A stretch of DNA of 64,000 bases, taken from Rhodothermus marinus. Lineage in GTDB: Bacteria; Bacteroidota; Rhodothermia; Rhodothermales; Rhodothermaceae. The stretch spans positions 1,603,501 to 1,667,500 of the forward strand of contig NZ_AP019797.1 of assembly GCF_009936275.1 (NCBI RefSeq), given 5' to 3'. The translations under genes were made by a program, and so were the position numbers. Shown in pieces: positions 35,306 through 45,190 of the stretch (position 1 is the stretch's first letter; each line of letters opens with the position of its first letter). The notes beneath the pieces were generated by a model. That model saw nothing but the letters and a program-made list of their open reading frames with translations. It searched no databases and was not told the DNA's origin.

Positions 35306-37996
35306 ATGCATGGTAGTTTGCGCTTTGGCGTCTGGATCCTGGCATTCTGCCTCGGTCAGAGTGTCTGGGCCCAGAGTGGTAAACTGGCCGGACGCATTAC
35401 CGACAGTCAGGGGATGCCCCTGCCGGGAGCGACGGTGCTGGTAGAGGGCACCATGCTAGGAGCGGCGGCCGACGCAGCGGGTGACTACCTGGTGCTCCGC
35501 ATCCCTCCGGGCACCTACCGCGTGCGTTTCAGCATGGTGGGCTACCAGACCAAGATTATCGAAGGGGTCCAGATCGCCTCCAATCAGACCACGCGCCTGG
35601 ATGTGACACTGGAGGAAGAGGTGATCGAAGGGCAGGAGGTGGTGGTGACCGCAGAGCGCCCTGTCGTTGACGTTACGCTCACCAGCACGATGGCCACGGT
35701 TTCACGGGAGGAGATTGAACAACTGCCCGTGCAGCGCTTGGAGGACCTGGTGAATCTACAGGCGGGCGTGGTCGATGGCCACTTCCGGGGCGGACGGCTT
35801 GGCGAAGTGCAGTTCCAGGTGGACGGTGTGACGGTAAACAACCCGTTCAACAACCAGTCCATTCTCACGCTGGATCGCTCCGTGTTGCAGGAGGTGCAGG
35901 TTATACAAGGTACATTCGATGCCGAATACGGCCAGGCGCTAAGCGGCGTGGTCAACGCGGTGCTGCGTAGCGGGTCGCCCGATCGCTACGAGTTCTCCCT
36001 GGAAGCCTATGCCGGGGACTATGTGAGCCCAGGTAACGATTCCATGGAGGTGCGAACGCGTGAAGGCGTCGAACGAGTAGCCCTGTATCCATTTATCTCC
36101 CGGATTGATCCGCTGACCATCCGAAACCTGCAGGCCAACCTGAGCGGACCACTGCCACTGATTCCTCAGACCACGTTTTTGATCAACGGACAGCGCTATG
36201 AGAACCTCGGCTACCTGATGGGGGTGCGTCGTTTTCTGCCACTGGCGCACGACTCTACAGATTTCGAGCGAGGCGTCTTTGTGGAGAACGGCGATCATAA
36301 AATCGTGCCCATGCAATTCGAGAAGCGCTGGTCCTTTCTCGGAAAAATCAGCAACCGATCGATCCCCAACGTCCAGCTCAACTATCAGGCAGTGGGGGGC
36401 TGGGTGCGCCGTAAACAGTACAACCACGCCTTCCGATTCAATCCAGACGGGACCCGTACGATTCGTGAGTTCTCGATTTCGCACGGGCTGGACCTGACGC
36501 ACACCCTCTCCGGCACCACCTTCTACGAGCTGAGCCTGCGCCACAACTTTTTTGACCACAAGAACGTGCGCTTCGACGACGTGCGCGATCCGAGGTATTT
36601 CGAGTATGGCGCTCCTCAGGGAAGCCCGGTTTACGAAGATGGAGCCATTATCCAGGGAGTGGACCTGGGGCGCTTTGTGCAGCAGACCAATGCTCTGGTG
36701 GCCAAGCTGGCGGTCACCAGCCAGGTGACAAAGGTGCATCTGATCAAGGCGGGGGTTGAGGTGCAGCCGTTCATTCTGAAGTTTGGCGTACCCGGTCTGA
36801 TCACGCAGGGGGATGTGGGAGGCCGGCAGGGGCTGGTGGTGCGGGAGGACTCGATCGGGGCCCGCGTGCTGACCTACAAACCGGTGCAGGGAGCTGCCTT
36901 CGTGCAGGATCGTATCGAGTGGGGAAACCTCCGGATTCGCGCAGGGCTTCGTTTTGAATTCTTTGACGCGAACGGCCGTGTGCCCAGCGACTGGGAAAAT
37001 CCGGCCAACGCCATTCCCGGAGCGCCACCCTCTCGTCTGGTGCCCACTTCAATTAAATGGGCTGTGGCGCCCCGCCTGGGGGTTTCCTTTCCGATTCTGG
37101 CCAACGCTTCGGTCTTCTTCTCCTATGGTCACTTCTATCAGATGCCCGGTCTCGGCCTGCTTTTCGATAACGCGGATTACTCAATCCTGAAGGACCTGCA
37201 GGCCGGTAGCGTCAGCTACTCGGTCATGGGTAATCCAGACCTTAAGCCTGAATTTACTGCATTGTACGAGTTCGGCTTCAAGGCAGCGCTGACGGAAAAT
37301 CTGGGACTGGACGTCAACCTGTTTTACAAGGACATCCGCGATCTGCTCGGCGTAGTGTTCCAGTCCACCTATACGGCTGCCGAATATGCACGTTTCGGTA
37401 ATGTAGACTTCGGCAACGTTCGGGGCTTTACACTTTCGCTTGACCAGCGCAACTGGGGGCCGCTCAGCGTGGCGATCGACTACACCTACCAGGAAGCTCT
37501 GGGGAACAGCAGTGACCCCCGCGAGACAGCCAACCGGGCCGCAGCCGGAGAGGATCCCCGTCCCAGGCAGGTGCCACTCAACTGGGACCAGCGCCACACG
37601 CTCAATGTCAGCGTGCTGCTAAGCCGGCCCGACGACTACGCGGTGACGGGAATCCTGCGCCTGGCCTCCGGCCAGCCCTATACCCCCACGCTCGGATCGG
37701 GCTTTGGGGCCGAGCTGGAGCCTAACTCGGGACGCAAACCGTCGGCCATGCAGATCGATCTGCAGGCGGAAAAGTACTTTCGCTTTGGAGGTTTGCAGCT
37801 GGCTGTCTTCCTGCGCGTGTTCAACTTAACGGATACCCACTTTTTCAACGGCTTCGTGTACGCCGACACGGGCAGCCCTTTCTATACACTCAATCCCATT
37901 GCCCAGCGCAATCCGGATCCCGGACGGTTGTATCCGCCGCGGCGTGTGGAATTTGGCGTCAGACTGCAACGTAACTGGTTGGCATCGAGACAATAA
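35306..37996 (+). CDS. TonB-dependent outer-membrane receptor
   Basis: An 896-residue receptor: signal peptide, CarboxypepD_reg-like domain (GKLAGRITDSQGMPLPGATV, residues 25-100), plug (TVSREEIEQLPVQRLEDLV, VDGVTVNNPF, GTFDAEYGQALSGVV) and a long beta-barrel ending in an aromatic-rich strand. It would import large glucan fragments across the outer membrane using TonB energy. It is shorter than typical SusC proteins and has no SusD-like gene next to it. It is followed by a T9SS protein and a PorV-like gene, which probably form the surface complex with it. Starts 16 bases after the palindrome. Confidence 0.88.
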   Translation: MHGSLRFGVWILAFCLGQSVWAQSGKLAGRITDSQGMPLPGATVLVEGTMLGAAADAAGDYLVLRIPPGTYRVRFSMVGYQTKIIEGVQIASNQTTRLDVTLEEEVIEGQEVVVTAERPVVDVTLTSTMATVSREEIEQLPVQRLEDLVNLQAGVVDGHFRGGRLGEVQFQVDGVTVNNPFNNQSILTLDRSVLQEVQVIQGTFDAEYGQALSGVVNAVLRSGSPDRYEFSLEAYAGDYVSPGNDSMEVRTREGVERVALYPFISRIDPLTIRNLQANLSGPLPLIPQTTFLINGQRYENLGYLMGVRRFLPLAHDSTDFERGVFVENGDHKIVPMQFEKRWSFLGKISNRSIPNVQLNYQAVGGWVRRKQYNHAFRFNPDGTRTIREFSISHGLDLTHTLSGTTFYELSLRHNFFDHKNVRFDDVRDPRYFEYGAPQGSPVYEDGAIIQGVDLGRFVQQTNALVAKLAVTSQVTKVHLIKAGVEVQPFILKFGVPGLITQGDVGGRQGLVVREDSIGARVLTYKPVQGAAFVQDRIEWGNLRIRAGLRFEFFDANGRVPSDWENPANAIPGAPPSRLVPTSIKWAVAPRLGVSFPILANASVFFSYGHFYQMPGLGLLFDNADYSILKDLQAGSVSYSVMGNPDLKPEFTALYEFGFKAALTENLGLDVNLFYKDIRDLLGVVFQSTYTAAEYARFGNVDFGNVRGFTLSLDQRNWGPLSVAIDYTYQEALGNSSDPRETANRAAAGEDPRPRQVPLNWDQRHTLNVSVLLSRPDDYAVTGILRLASGQPYTPTLGSGFGAELEPNSGRKPSAMQIDLQAEKYFRFGGLQLAVFLRVFNLTDTHFFNGFVYADTGSPFYTLNPIAQRNPDPGRLYPPRRVEFGVRLQRNWLASRQ

Positions 37997-38009
37997 TCCT
38001 GAGAGGAAG

Positions 38010-41000
38010 ATGTTCAAGTACTGCTTCAGCACTGGCGTATTGCTGATGGGCCTGGTGCTGGCCGTCCGCGCCCAGCAACTGGAGCCGGTGACTCCCCCTC
38101 AGTGGCGTAGTCAGATCAGCGCCGAGCGCATGGGCATTCACGATGCCAATCGTATCCGCACCATTTTTTACAACTTTGGAATGGTGGGGGACTTCCAGGT
38201 CAATCCGGACCTGAGTGTTTTCCACTCGGTGGAGGTGCCCAAAGGGACGGGTTTGAACTATTCCGATGGTATTACGCCCTTTGTGCTCACACGGGTACCC
38301 CGGGCCTCCAATCCCAACGATTCCATTTACGTCATGCTTACCGGTTATCGGGAGCGGCAGGCGGTGGATCCGTTTCATCCAGGCCGCCAGATGCGTTTTG
38401 AGCCGCGGCCGGGATTCTTCGAACCGGATCCCACCATCAATCGGGCGCGCTCGATTGCCATTTCGAATGATCCGCGCACGTGGCCTGGTGCCGTCGACGC
38501 CAACGGCAACCCGCGTGAGGGCGTCTCGCCGGAGCAATGCTGGTACGACAAGATCAACGACCCCGATGATCCGGGCTGGTGCGGTTCCTGGAACGGCTAC
38601 TTTGGCAAGCGTCCCAACGCCGATCAGGAATCCTTCTTCGTGATGGACGACAACTTCTACGCCACGTTTGACTTCTACCCGGACGCACGGGACTCCACGC
38701 GTCGCGGTCTTGGGCTGCGGGTAGAGGTGCGGGGTTTCCAGTGGTCCAACCCGCAGGCTCAGAACGTCATCTTCTGGCACTATGATATCGTCAATGAAAG
38801 CACCACCGACTACCCCAATATGATCTTCGGGCTCTACATGGACTCGGGAGTCGGAGGCTCTCAACTGTCGTGCGACGGGGTCTACGAAAGCGACGATGAC
38901 AATGCCTTCTACAATACGGATCTGGGCCTTAACCTGGTCTACACCTGGGATAAGGGCGGACATGGCGTCAGTCTGCGCTCCAACTGCGAGCCTACTGGCT
39001 ACGTGGGGTACGCTTATCTGGAGACCCCGGGAAATCCCTTCGACGGGATAGACAACGACGAGGACGGCATTATCGATGAGCGTCGCGACAGTGGTCCGGG
39101 CGAGAAAATCGTCGGACAGGAGGCTATCCGTGCCTATGTGAGTAGCCATTACGACCTGGAAAAGTTCGAACGGGCCTACGGTCCACTGGAGAATAGACCC
39201 GCCTACAGGGCCGGGGTGTGGTGGACTGGGGACGAGGACCTGGACTGGGTGTGTGAAGCACACGACACGGGAGCCGACGGCGTTTTCGCCAATCCTGAAG
39301 AAGGTATTGAGCCCGATACCGGCGAGGGAGACTGCATCCCCACGGAGGGAGAGCCCAATTTCGACCGAACGGATATCACGGAAAGCGATATGATCGGGCT
39401 GACCGGTTTCAAGATGAACCGGATTCGCCCGGGTGCTGGCTCACCGGCCACCGAAACAGATAACATCGTCTTCTTTATGGACCAGAATGAATGGCCCCGG
39501 CGCCTCTACCAGCAGTTCACGCACCCGGACCCCGCCGTGCGATTCGACCGGCCGCTGGTACAGAACTACAACATCGGCTTTCTCTTCGCTTCGGGACCGT
39601 TCGAGTTGAAGGCGGGACAGCGCGAGCGGTTCAGCCTGGCTCTGGCCTACGGCGAGGATCTGATCGATCTGGAGACGACCGTCCGTGTGGTCCAGTCCAT
39701 CTACAATGCCAATTACCAGTTCGCCATCCCGCCACCTGCACCCACCGTGCAGGCCTATGCGGGTGATGGATATGTCACGCTTATGTGGGACAACCGGGCC
39801 GAAAAAGCCATCGATCCCGTCACGGGCGAAAACGACTTTGAGGGCTATCGCATCTACCGGGCCACCGATCCCAATTTTCTGGACGCCCAGCTCATTCGCG
39901 ACGCCCGGGGTGGAGGACCCATCGGTAACGGCAGACCCATTGCGCAGTTCGACCTGATCAACGGTATCCGGGGCTTTTCGGAGCAGGCCGTGCAGGGCGT
40001 GCAGTACTGGCTGGGCGAGGACAGTGGCATCGTGCACACCTGGACGGATTCTTCTGTGGTCAACGGGCAGACCTACTACTACGCGGTAACGGCTTACGAC
40101 CGGGGTGTGGGACCACCCTTTAACTTCTATCCCTCAGAAAATGCCATCTCTGTATCCCGGACGTTGCGTGGGGGGACCATTCTGCCGCGCAATGTGGTGG
40201 AGGTGCGCCCCAACCCGCCGGTTCCCGGCTACGTGCCGGCCTCGGTGGAGGAAGGATCGGTGCGTCACGTTGCGGGCCGTGGCGTGGGCGAGGTGGAGAT
40301 CCGCGTGTTGCATCCCGATCTGGTGCCGGACGGGCACACCTTCCGTCTGGAGTTTGAGGCGCCGGAAGACAGTATCCGTGCGCATTCTTATCGGCTGGTG
40401 GACGTGACCACCGGTGAAGAGCTCTTCGACGATGGGCGCGATCTGGAGGGTCAGGGTACCGGTCCGGTGGGCGCCGGCCTGCTCCCGGTCATCCGTACCC
40501 TGTCCTGGCCCGAGGTGGACACGGTGGCCAGCGGGTTCGTCTCCGGAAGCACCACCCGTGTGCGCCTGCGGCCGGTCTACCAGTTCACCCGGTCGCCCAA
40601 TCTGCGCCGTCCCGGCTATCCGGAAGATCTGCTGATCGTCTTTGCTGACGAACCGCTGGATACTTCGCGTGCGGCCATCGGCATGCCCGCCACCCCGGCC
40701 CATTTCAAGGTGGTGTCGGCCTCCGGGCGGCAGTTCGACTTTCGCTTCCGGGACGTCAATGGAGATCGCACGCTCAGCGCAGATGGTGAGTTCATCGATG
40801 TATTGCTGCCGGAGCGAGAAGGGGGGCGGCTGGTCGTCACCTGGCGCATCTTCTACGACGCGGCGCGTACGCCCCCCGGAGCCATGCCGCCGGGAGATGG
40901 AGACGTCTACCGGCTGGTTGTGCGCCTGCCTCTGACGGCTGACGACGTCTTTGAGTTTACCACGCGGGGTGCTTACGTCGACGAGGCGCGGGCACGAGAC

Positions 41001-41321
41001 CAACTTCGGAAGCAGGAGCCCTACGTCGTGCCCAATCCGTACGTGGCCGCCGCCTCGTTCGAGCCCGAGCGCTTTGCCGTAAGCGGTCGGGGAGAGCGGC
41101 GCATTGAGTTTCGCAACATTCCGGCGGGTGCCACCATCCGCATCTACACCGTGCGGGGTGAACTGGTGCAGACGCTCTACCACGACGGCTCCAGTACCGG
41201 GATGGTGCCCTGGAATCTACGTACGAAGGACAACCTGGAGATCGCCCCCGGCCTCTACATCTTTCACGTGGAGGCCCCGGGCGTGGGCGAGTACATCGGC
41301 AAGTTTGCGGTTATCAAATAG
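38010..41321 (+). CDS. Large T9SS-exported surface protein
   Basis: A 1103-residue secreted protein: signal peptide MFKYCFSTGVLLMGLVLAVR, a long beta-rich body, an FnIII-like segment (YVTLMWDNRAEKA ... GYRIYRATDPNF, about residues 595-650), a module at about 865-975 (RRPGYPEDLLIVFADEPLDT) also present in the following GH144 enzyme, and a C-terminal sorting domain (TIRIYTVRGELVQTLYHDG ... GLYIFHVEA). Such proteins next to TonB receptors in Rhodothermota take the place of SusD/SusE-like surface binding proteins. It has no recognisable enzyme domain. 13 bases after the receptor stop, with GAGGAAG ribosome-binding site. Confidence 0.75.
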   Translation: MFKYCFSTGVLLMGLVLAVRAQQLEPVTPPQWRSQISAERMGIHDANRIRTIFYNFGMVGDFQVNPDLSVFHSVEVPKGTGLNYSDGITPFVLTRVPRASNPNDSIYVMLTGYRERQAVDPFHPGRQMRFEPRPGFFEPDPTINRARSIAISNDPRTWPGAVDANGNPREGVSPEQCWYDKINDPDDPGWCGSWNGYFGKRPNADQESFFVMDDNFYATFDFYPDARDSTRRGLGLRVEVRGFQWSNPQAQNVIFWHYDIVNESTTDYPNMIFGLYMDSGVGGSQLSCDGVYESDDDNAFYNTDLGLNLVYTWDKGGHGVSLRSNCEPTGYVGYAYLETPGNPFDGIDNDEDGIIDERRDSGPGEKIVGQEAIRAYVSSHYDLEKFERAYGPLENRPAYRAGVWWTGDEDLDWVCEAHDTGADGVFANPEEGIEPDTGEGDCIPTEGEPNFDRTDITESDMIGLTGFKMNRIRPGAGSPATETDNIVFFMDQNEWPRRLYQQFTHPDPAVRFDRPLVQNYNIGFLFASGPFELKAGQRERFSLALAYGEDLIDLETTVRVVQSIYNANYQFAIPPPAPTVQAYAGDGYVTLMWDNRAEKAIDPVTGENDFEGYRIYRATDPNFLDAQLIRDARGGGPIGNGRPIAQFDLINGIRGFSEQAVQGVQYWLGEDSGIVHTWTDSSVVNGQTYYYAVTAYDRGVGPPFNFYPSENAISVSRTLRGGTILPRNVVEVRPNPPVPGYVPASVEEGSVRHVAGRGVGEVEIRVLHPDLVPDGHTFRLEFEAPEDSIRAHSYRLVDVTTGEELFDDGRDLEGQGTGPVGAGLLPVIRTLSWPEVDTVASGFVSGSTTRVRLRPVYQFTRSPNLRRPGYPEDLLIVFADEPLDTSRAAIGMPATPAHFKVVSASGRQFDFRFRDVNGDRTLSADGEFIDVLLPEREGGRLVVTWRIFYDAARTPPGAMPPGDGDVYRLVVRLPLTADDVFEFTTRGAYVDEARARDQLRKQEPYVVPNPYVAAASFEPERFAVSGRGERRIEFRNIPAGATIRIYTVRGELVQTLYHDGSSTGMVPWNLRTKDNLEIAPGLYIFHVEAPGVGEYIGKFAVIK

Positions 41322-41347
41322 CCCGGCGGATTTTATCGATTGGCGTC

Positions 41348-42358
41348 ATGAAAAGACCAGGTAGACTTTTGCTGATGATCGGGCTGCTGGGATGGTTTGC
41401 GGGTGGAGGATATGCCCAGACCAAGGTGGCCACAACGGTCGGGCAGGTGCTTCTGATTGAGCCCAGCGCTCGTGCGGCCGGTATGGGCAATGCGGGCGTG
41501 ACGGCCTATGCGGACGCGATGGGGCTCTACTTCAACCCGGCCATTCCAGCCTACCTCGAACAATCGGCGGTGGCCATGACCTACAGCCGCTGGCTGGCAG
41601 ACCTGACCTACACCTATACGACGGCCTCCCTGAGGCTGGGCGCCAACGCCCTGTCGCTTTCCGTGACGACCATGCATTCCGGAGAGATGGACGTGCGCAC
41701 GGTGGAGCAGCCACTTGGTACGGGTGAGCGCTATACAGTTCAGTATCTGGTGTTCGGGCTGGGCTTCAGCCGCCGTCTGACCGATCGATTCAGTGCGGGA
41801 ATTCAGGCCAAGTTGCTGCGCGAAACGATCTGGCACAGCAGCCTCTCTGCATTCGCACTGGATGTGGGCGTGCTCTATGAGCTTCCGTTTCAGGCATATC
41901 TGGGGGCCAGCCTGTCGAACTTTGGCACGAGGGGGCGCTACGACGGTCGGGATCTGCGCGTGCGCTACGACCTGGATCCCAATCGCCACGGCGATAACAG
42001 CAGCCTGCCCGCCGCATTTCATACGGAGAGTTACCAGCTGCCCATTCTTTTTCGGGTGGGTATGGGCTTTCCACTACAACTGGGCGCGGGACAGCGCCTG
42101 CTGCTGACGGCGGACGCGCTTCAGCCCAGCTTTAATACGGAAAGTCTCAGTCTGGGGGCCGAGTGGCAGATTCTGGACATGCTGGCACTTCGGGCCGGCT
42201 ATCAAAATCTGTTCGAGCGGGATTCGGAATTCGGCCTCACCCTGGGAGTGGGTCTTCAGCAGGATCTGGCTCCCGTGCGCTTTCACTTCGATTACGCATG
42301 GGCCAGTCATCGCCACCTGGGTTCCGTACACCGCCTGAGCGCCGGCATCGCTTTCTAA
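41348..42358 (+). CDS. PorV/PorQ-family outer-membrane protein
   Basis: A 336-residue beta-barrel protein with a signal peptide. The conserved SARAAGMGNAGVTAYADAMG and YFNPA at the start and repeated amphipathic strands are typical of the PorV/PorQ (UPF0164) family. PorV shuttles T9SS cargo to the attachment complex; family members beside T9SS cargo and TonB genes are probably dedicated partners. It sits between a large T9SS protein and a T9SS-tagged GH144 enzyme, which supports this. It may equally be a FadL-like porin for oligosaccharides. Confidence 0.8.
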   Translation: MKRPGRLLLMIGLLGWFAGGGYAQTKVATTVGQVLLIEPSARAAGMGNAGVTAYADAMGLYFNPAIPAYLEQSAVAMTYSRWLADLTYTYTTASLRLGANALSLSVTTMHSGEMDVRTVEQPLGTGERYTVQYLVFGLGFSRRLTDRFSAGIQAKLLRETIWHSSLSAFALDVGVLYELPFQAYLGASLSNFGTRGRYDGRDLRVRYDLDPNRHGDNSSLPAAFHTESYQLPILFRVGMGFPLQLGAGQRLLLTADALQPSFNTESLSLGAEWQILDMLALRAGYQNLFERDSEFGLTLGVGLQQDLAPVRFHFDYAWASHRHLGSVHRLSAGIAF

Positions 42359-42372
42359 ATGGGGGCGAGAAG

Positions 42373-45177
42373 ATGCTCCGATTGTGTTACATGTGCGTCC
42401 TGGTGGCGATGGGGCTTGCCGGTCAGGTACTGGCCCAGGGGCGCACCACCTGGGTCCTTTTCGACGAGAGTCCCGACCCCTCATATTACGCGCAAGTTCG
42501 GGGGCACTTCGAGGGCGGCGATTCTCTGGTACTGGCTGGCCCTGAAAATCGGGCGTTGCCTCTGACGAACCGAGCACGCTCAGGCGTAGTAGCGGGTCGC
42601 CTCATCTATCGCCACACCACGGGCGGGCATTGGGAATTGATTGTGTACGGCCTTGAAGCTCCATACAACCTTTCCGGAGCAGATACGCTGGTATTGTGGC
42701 TGAATGCTCCTGAATCCCTTCCGGGCGTCTGGCTTCCGGCAATCTCGCTTGTCGACGAAAACGATCGGGAGACAGCGTCGATTCCACTGCGGGCGGGCAC
42801 CGGGGTGGGGTGGAATAGCGCACGCAGCGGCTGGCTGGAGGGTAGCACGACAGATGTCAGGCTTTCCGTCAGGTACGTGGAGACGCTGCCCGCCGAGTTG
42901 CCACGTCCGGGATACCCCGAGGATCTGCTGTTCATTTTCGACGACGTGGTTCTGGACACCTCTCAGGCGGCGATCGGATTGCCGGCCCGCCCCGCACGCT
43001 TTATCGTGCGTACGGCAGATGGTAAGCCTCTGGCCTTTCGTTACTATGAAATCAACAGCAATCAAACGCTGGATACGACGGGGGAATACGTTGAGGTGCT
43101 GACGCCCGAGCCCGAGACGGGCCGGCTTCGCCCGACCTGGCATGTCGAAGTGACGCGCACGGCGACCCGTCCCCCGGGCTCGGGAGACCGTTACCTGCTC
43201 GCCGTAGACAACGACGGCCTCGATGCGGATAGCACAACCTGGCAGGCTTTCCGTATTGCCTGGAGCGACTTTGGCCCGGTAGGTGACTTTGAGATGGAGC
43301 GCGTGGCGGGGTTTGCTCTGCGTGCGGGAGACGCGGACACCCGGGGCCTTCGAGAACTCTGGTTTGACGATGTGCATGTGGTGGACGACGGTCTCTCCAC
43401 GTCGGCGCCTGAGCCTCCCGCCAGCCTGCGAGCAGAGGTCGGGGATTCAAGTGTGGTGCTCTACTGGGAGCCCGTCGAGGGAGCCGTGAAATACCGGGTG
43501 TACCGACGTGAGGGTGAAAATGGGCCGTTTGTACTGCGGGCCGAGGTGGTGCCCCCTGAGGACTTTGCCGATCTGGACGTCGTCAACGGACAGCGTTACA
43601 CCTATATTGTACGCAGCGTTGACGCGCAGGGACGTGTGAGTTCCGATAGCGAACCGGTGCAGGCCACGCCCCGGCCTGGACTGGAGGACGCCTTTCTCGA
43701 ACTGTTGCAGTATCGATCCTTTCTCTACTTCTGGAAGGAGGCCAACCCCATCAACGGGCTCATTCGCGATCGGAGCAGAGAGGGCAGCCCGGCCAGCATT
43801 GCGGCCGTCGGTTTTGGCCTGTCCGCCCTGACGGTGGGCATCGATCGGGGATGGATCACCCGTGAGGAAGGGCGCGCGCGCGTGTTGAAAACACTGGAGT
43901 TTTTCTGGGAGGCGCCCCAGAGTGCGGCCCCGGACGCCACGGGCTATCAGGGTTTTTTCTACCACTTTCTGGATTTTCAAACGGGTAGAAGAGCCTGGCA
44001 GTCGGAGCTTTCCACGATAGACACGGCGCTGCTGCTGGCGGGCATTCTACACGTGCGGCAGTACTTTGACGGGGCACATGAAGACGAAGTGCGGATTCGT
44101 GCGCTGGCTGATTCGATTTACGGCAGGGTTCGATGGGACTGGTTTGCTCCTCGCGCTCCCGCCCTGGCACTCGGATGGAAACCGGAGGAAGGATTCCTAC
44201 CCTACGACTGGACCGGCTACAACGAGGCCATGATCATGTACCTGCTGGCATTGGGTTCGCCGACGCATCCGCTTCCTTCTGAAGCCTGGGAGGTGTGGAC
44301 AAGCACCTATCGATGGGCTACTCATTACGGGTATAGCTTTGTAGAATTTCCTCCGCTTTTTGGCCATCAATACAGTCACGTCTGGATTGACTTTCGAGGC
44401 ATTCAGGACGCCTACATGCGTGCGAAGGGCATTGATTATTTCGAGAACAGCCGACGGGCCACGCTTGCCCAGCGCGCCTACCACATGGCCAATCCCAATC
44501 GCTATCCCAACTACAGCGCCGACGAATGGGGACTGACCGCGTCTGACGTTCCGGGCGGTTACATGGCGCGCGGGGCCCCGCCGCCGATGAACGATGACGG
44601 CACACTGGCACCCACTGCGCCTGGAGGATCCATCGCCTTCGCGCCAGAGGCATCGGTGTGGGCACTTCGCACCATGTACCGGCGCTACCGCAACCGGCTC
44701 TGGGGGCCGTATGGGTTTCGCGACGCTTACAACGTGCAGTTGGACTGGTTCGATTCGGACTACATCGGCATTGATCAGGGGCCGATTGTGCTCATGATCG
44801 AAAACTTTCGTACAGGGGCCATCTGGCAACGAATGATGACGCACGAGGCCGTGGTACGTGGTCTGGAGCGAGCAGGATTTCAACCGGTTGCGTCTTCCGT
44901 ATTACCGGCCCCTGTCTTCGATAAGGAAAAGTTGCGCTGCTTCCCCAATCCGTTTACCCATCGGCTACGGATAGAGCACGGCCATGTGCCAGGAAGGCGC
45001 GTCTCCATTGTGGTCTACGATGTGCTGGGGCGAGAGGTACATCGTTTGACCTTCGGTCTCGAAGATTCTGGCTCCCTTCTGCTGGACACTTCCAGGTGGC
45101 CTTCCGGGCCTCTGCTGATTCGGATGCGCTCCGGAGCCTCAGACGTCGAGTGTTTCGTTCTCCACCTGAAATCCTGA
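42373..45177 (+). CDS. GH144-type endo-beta-1,2-glucanase with T9SS domain
   Basis: A 934-residue secreted enzyme: signal peptide, an N-terminal module of about 350 residues that includes a stretch (RPGYPEDLLFIFDDVVLDT, about 177-285) shared with the preceding large T9SS protein, an FnIII domain (about 350-435), a GH144 catalytic domain (about 440-840: YRSFLYFWKEANPINGLIRD, GYQGFFYHFLDFQTG, HQYSHVWIDFRGIQDAYMRA, DWFDSDYIGIDQGPIVLMIEN) and a T9SS sorting domain (FPNPFTHRLRIEHG). GH144 cleaves beta-1,2-glucan into sophorooligosaccharides. It would act at the cell surface. Upstream in-frame sequence is inside the PorV gene, so the ATG at 42373 was chosen. The family call is from my recognition of the GH144/glucoamylase-like pattern, not a search. 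Confidence 0.82.
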   Translation: MLRLCYMCVLVAMGLAGQVLAQGRTTWVLFDESPDPSYYAQVRGHFEGGDSLVLAGPENRALPLTNRARSGVVAGRLIYRHTTGGHWELIVYGLEAPYNLSGADTLVLWLNAPESLPGVWLPAISLVDENDRETASIPLRAGTGVGWNSARSGWLEGSTTDVRLSVRYVETLPAELPRPGYPEDLLFIFDDVVLDTSQAAIGLPARPARFIVRTADGKPLAFRYYEINSNQTLDTTGEYVEVLTPEPETGRLRPTWHVEVTRTATRPPGSGDRYLLAVDNDGLDADSTTWQAFRIAWSDFGPVGDFEMERVAGFALRAGDADTRGLRELWFDDVHVVDDGLSTSAPEPPASLRAEVGDSSVVLYWEPVEGAVKYRVYRREGENGPFVLRAEVVPPEDFADLDVVNGQRYTYIVRSVDAQGRVSSDSEPVQATPRPGLEDAFLELLQYRSFLYFWKEANPINGLIRDRSREGSPASIAAVGFGLSALTVGIDRGWITREEGRARVLKTLEFFWEAPQSAAPDATGYQGFFYHFLDFQTGRRAWQSELSTIDTALLLAGILHVRQYFDGAHEDEVRIRALADSIYGRVRWDWFAPRAPALALGWKPEEGFLPYDWTGYNEAMIMYLLALGSPTHPLPSEAWEVWTSTYRWATHYGYSFVEFPPLFGHQYSHVWIDFRGIQDAYMRAKGIDYFENSRRATLAQRAYHMANPNRYPNYSADEWGLTASDVPGGYMARGAPPPMNDDGTLAPTAPGGSIAFAPEASVWALRTMYRRYRNRLWGPYGFRDAYNVQLDWFDSDYIGIDQGPIVLMIENFRTGAIWQRMMTHEAVVRGLERAGFQPVASSVLPAPVFDKEKLRCFPNPFTHRLRIEHGHVPGRRVSIVVYDVLGREVHRLTFGLEDSGSLLLDTSRWPSGPLLIRMRSGASDVECFVLHLKS

Positions 45178-45190
45178 TTCTCAATAGCCT

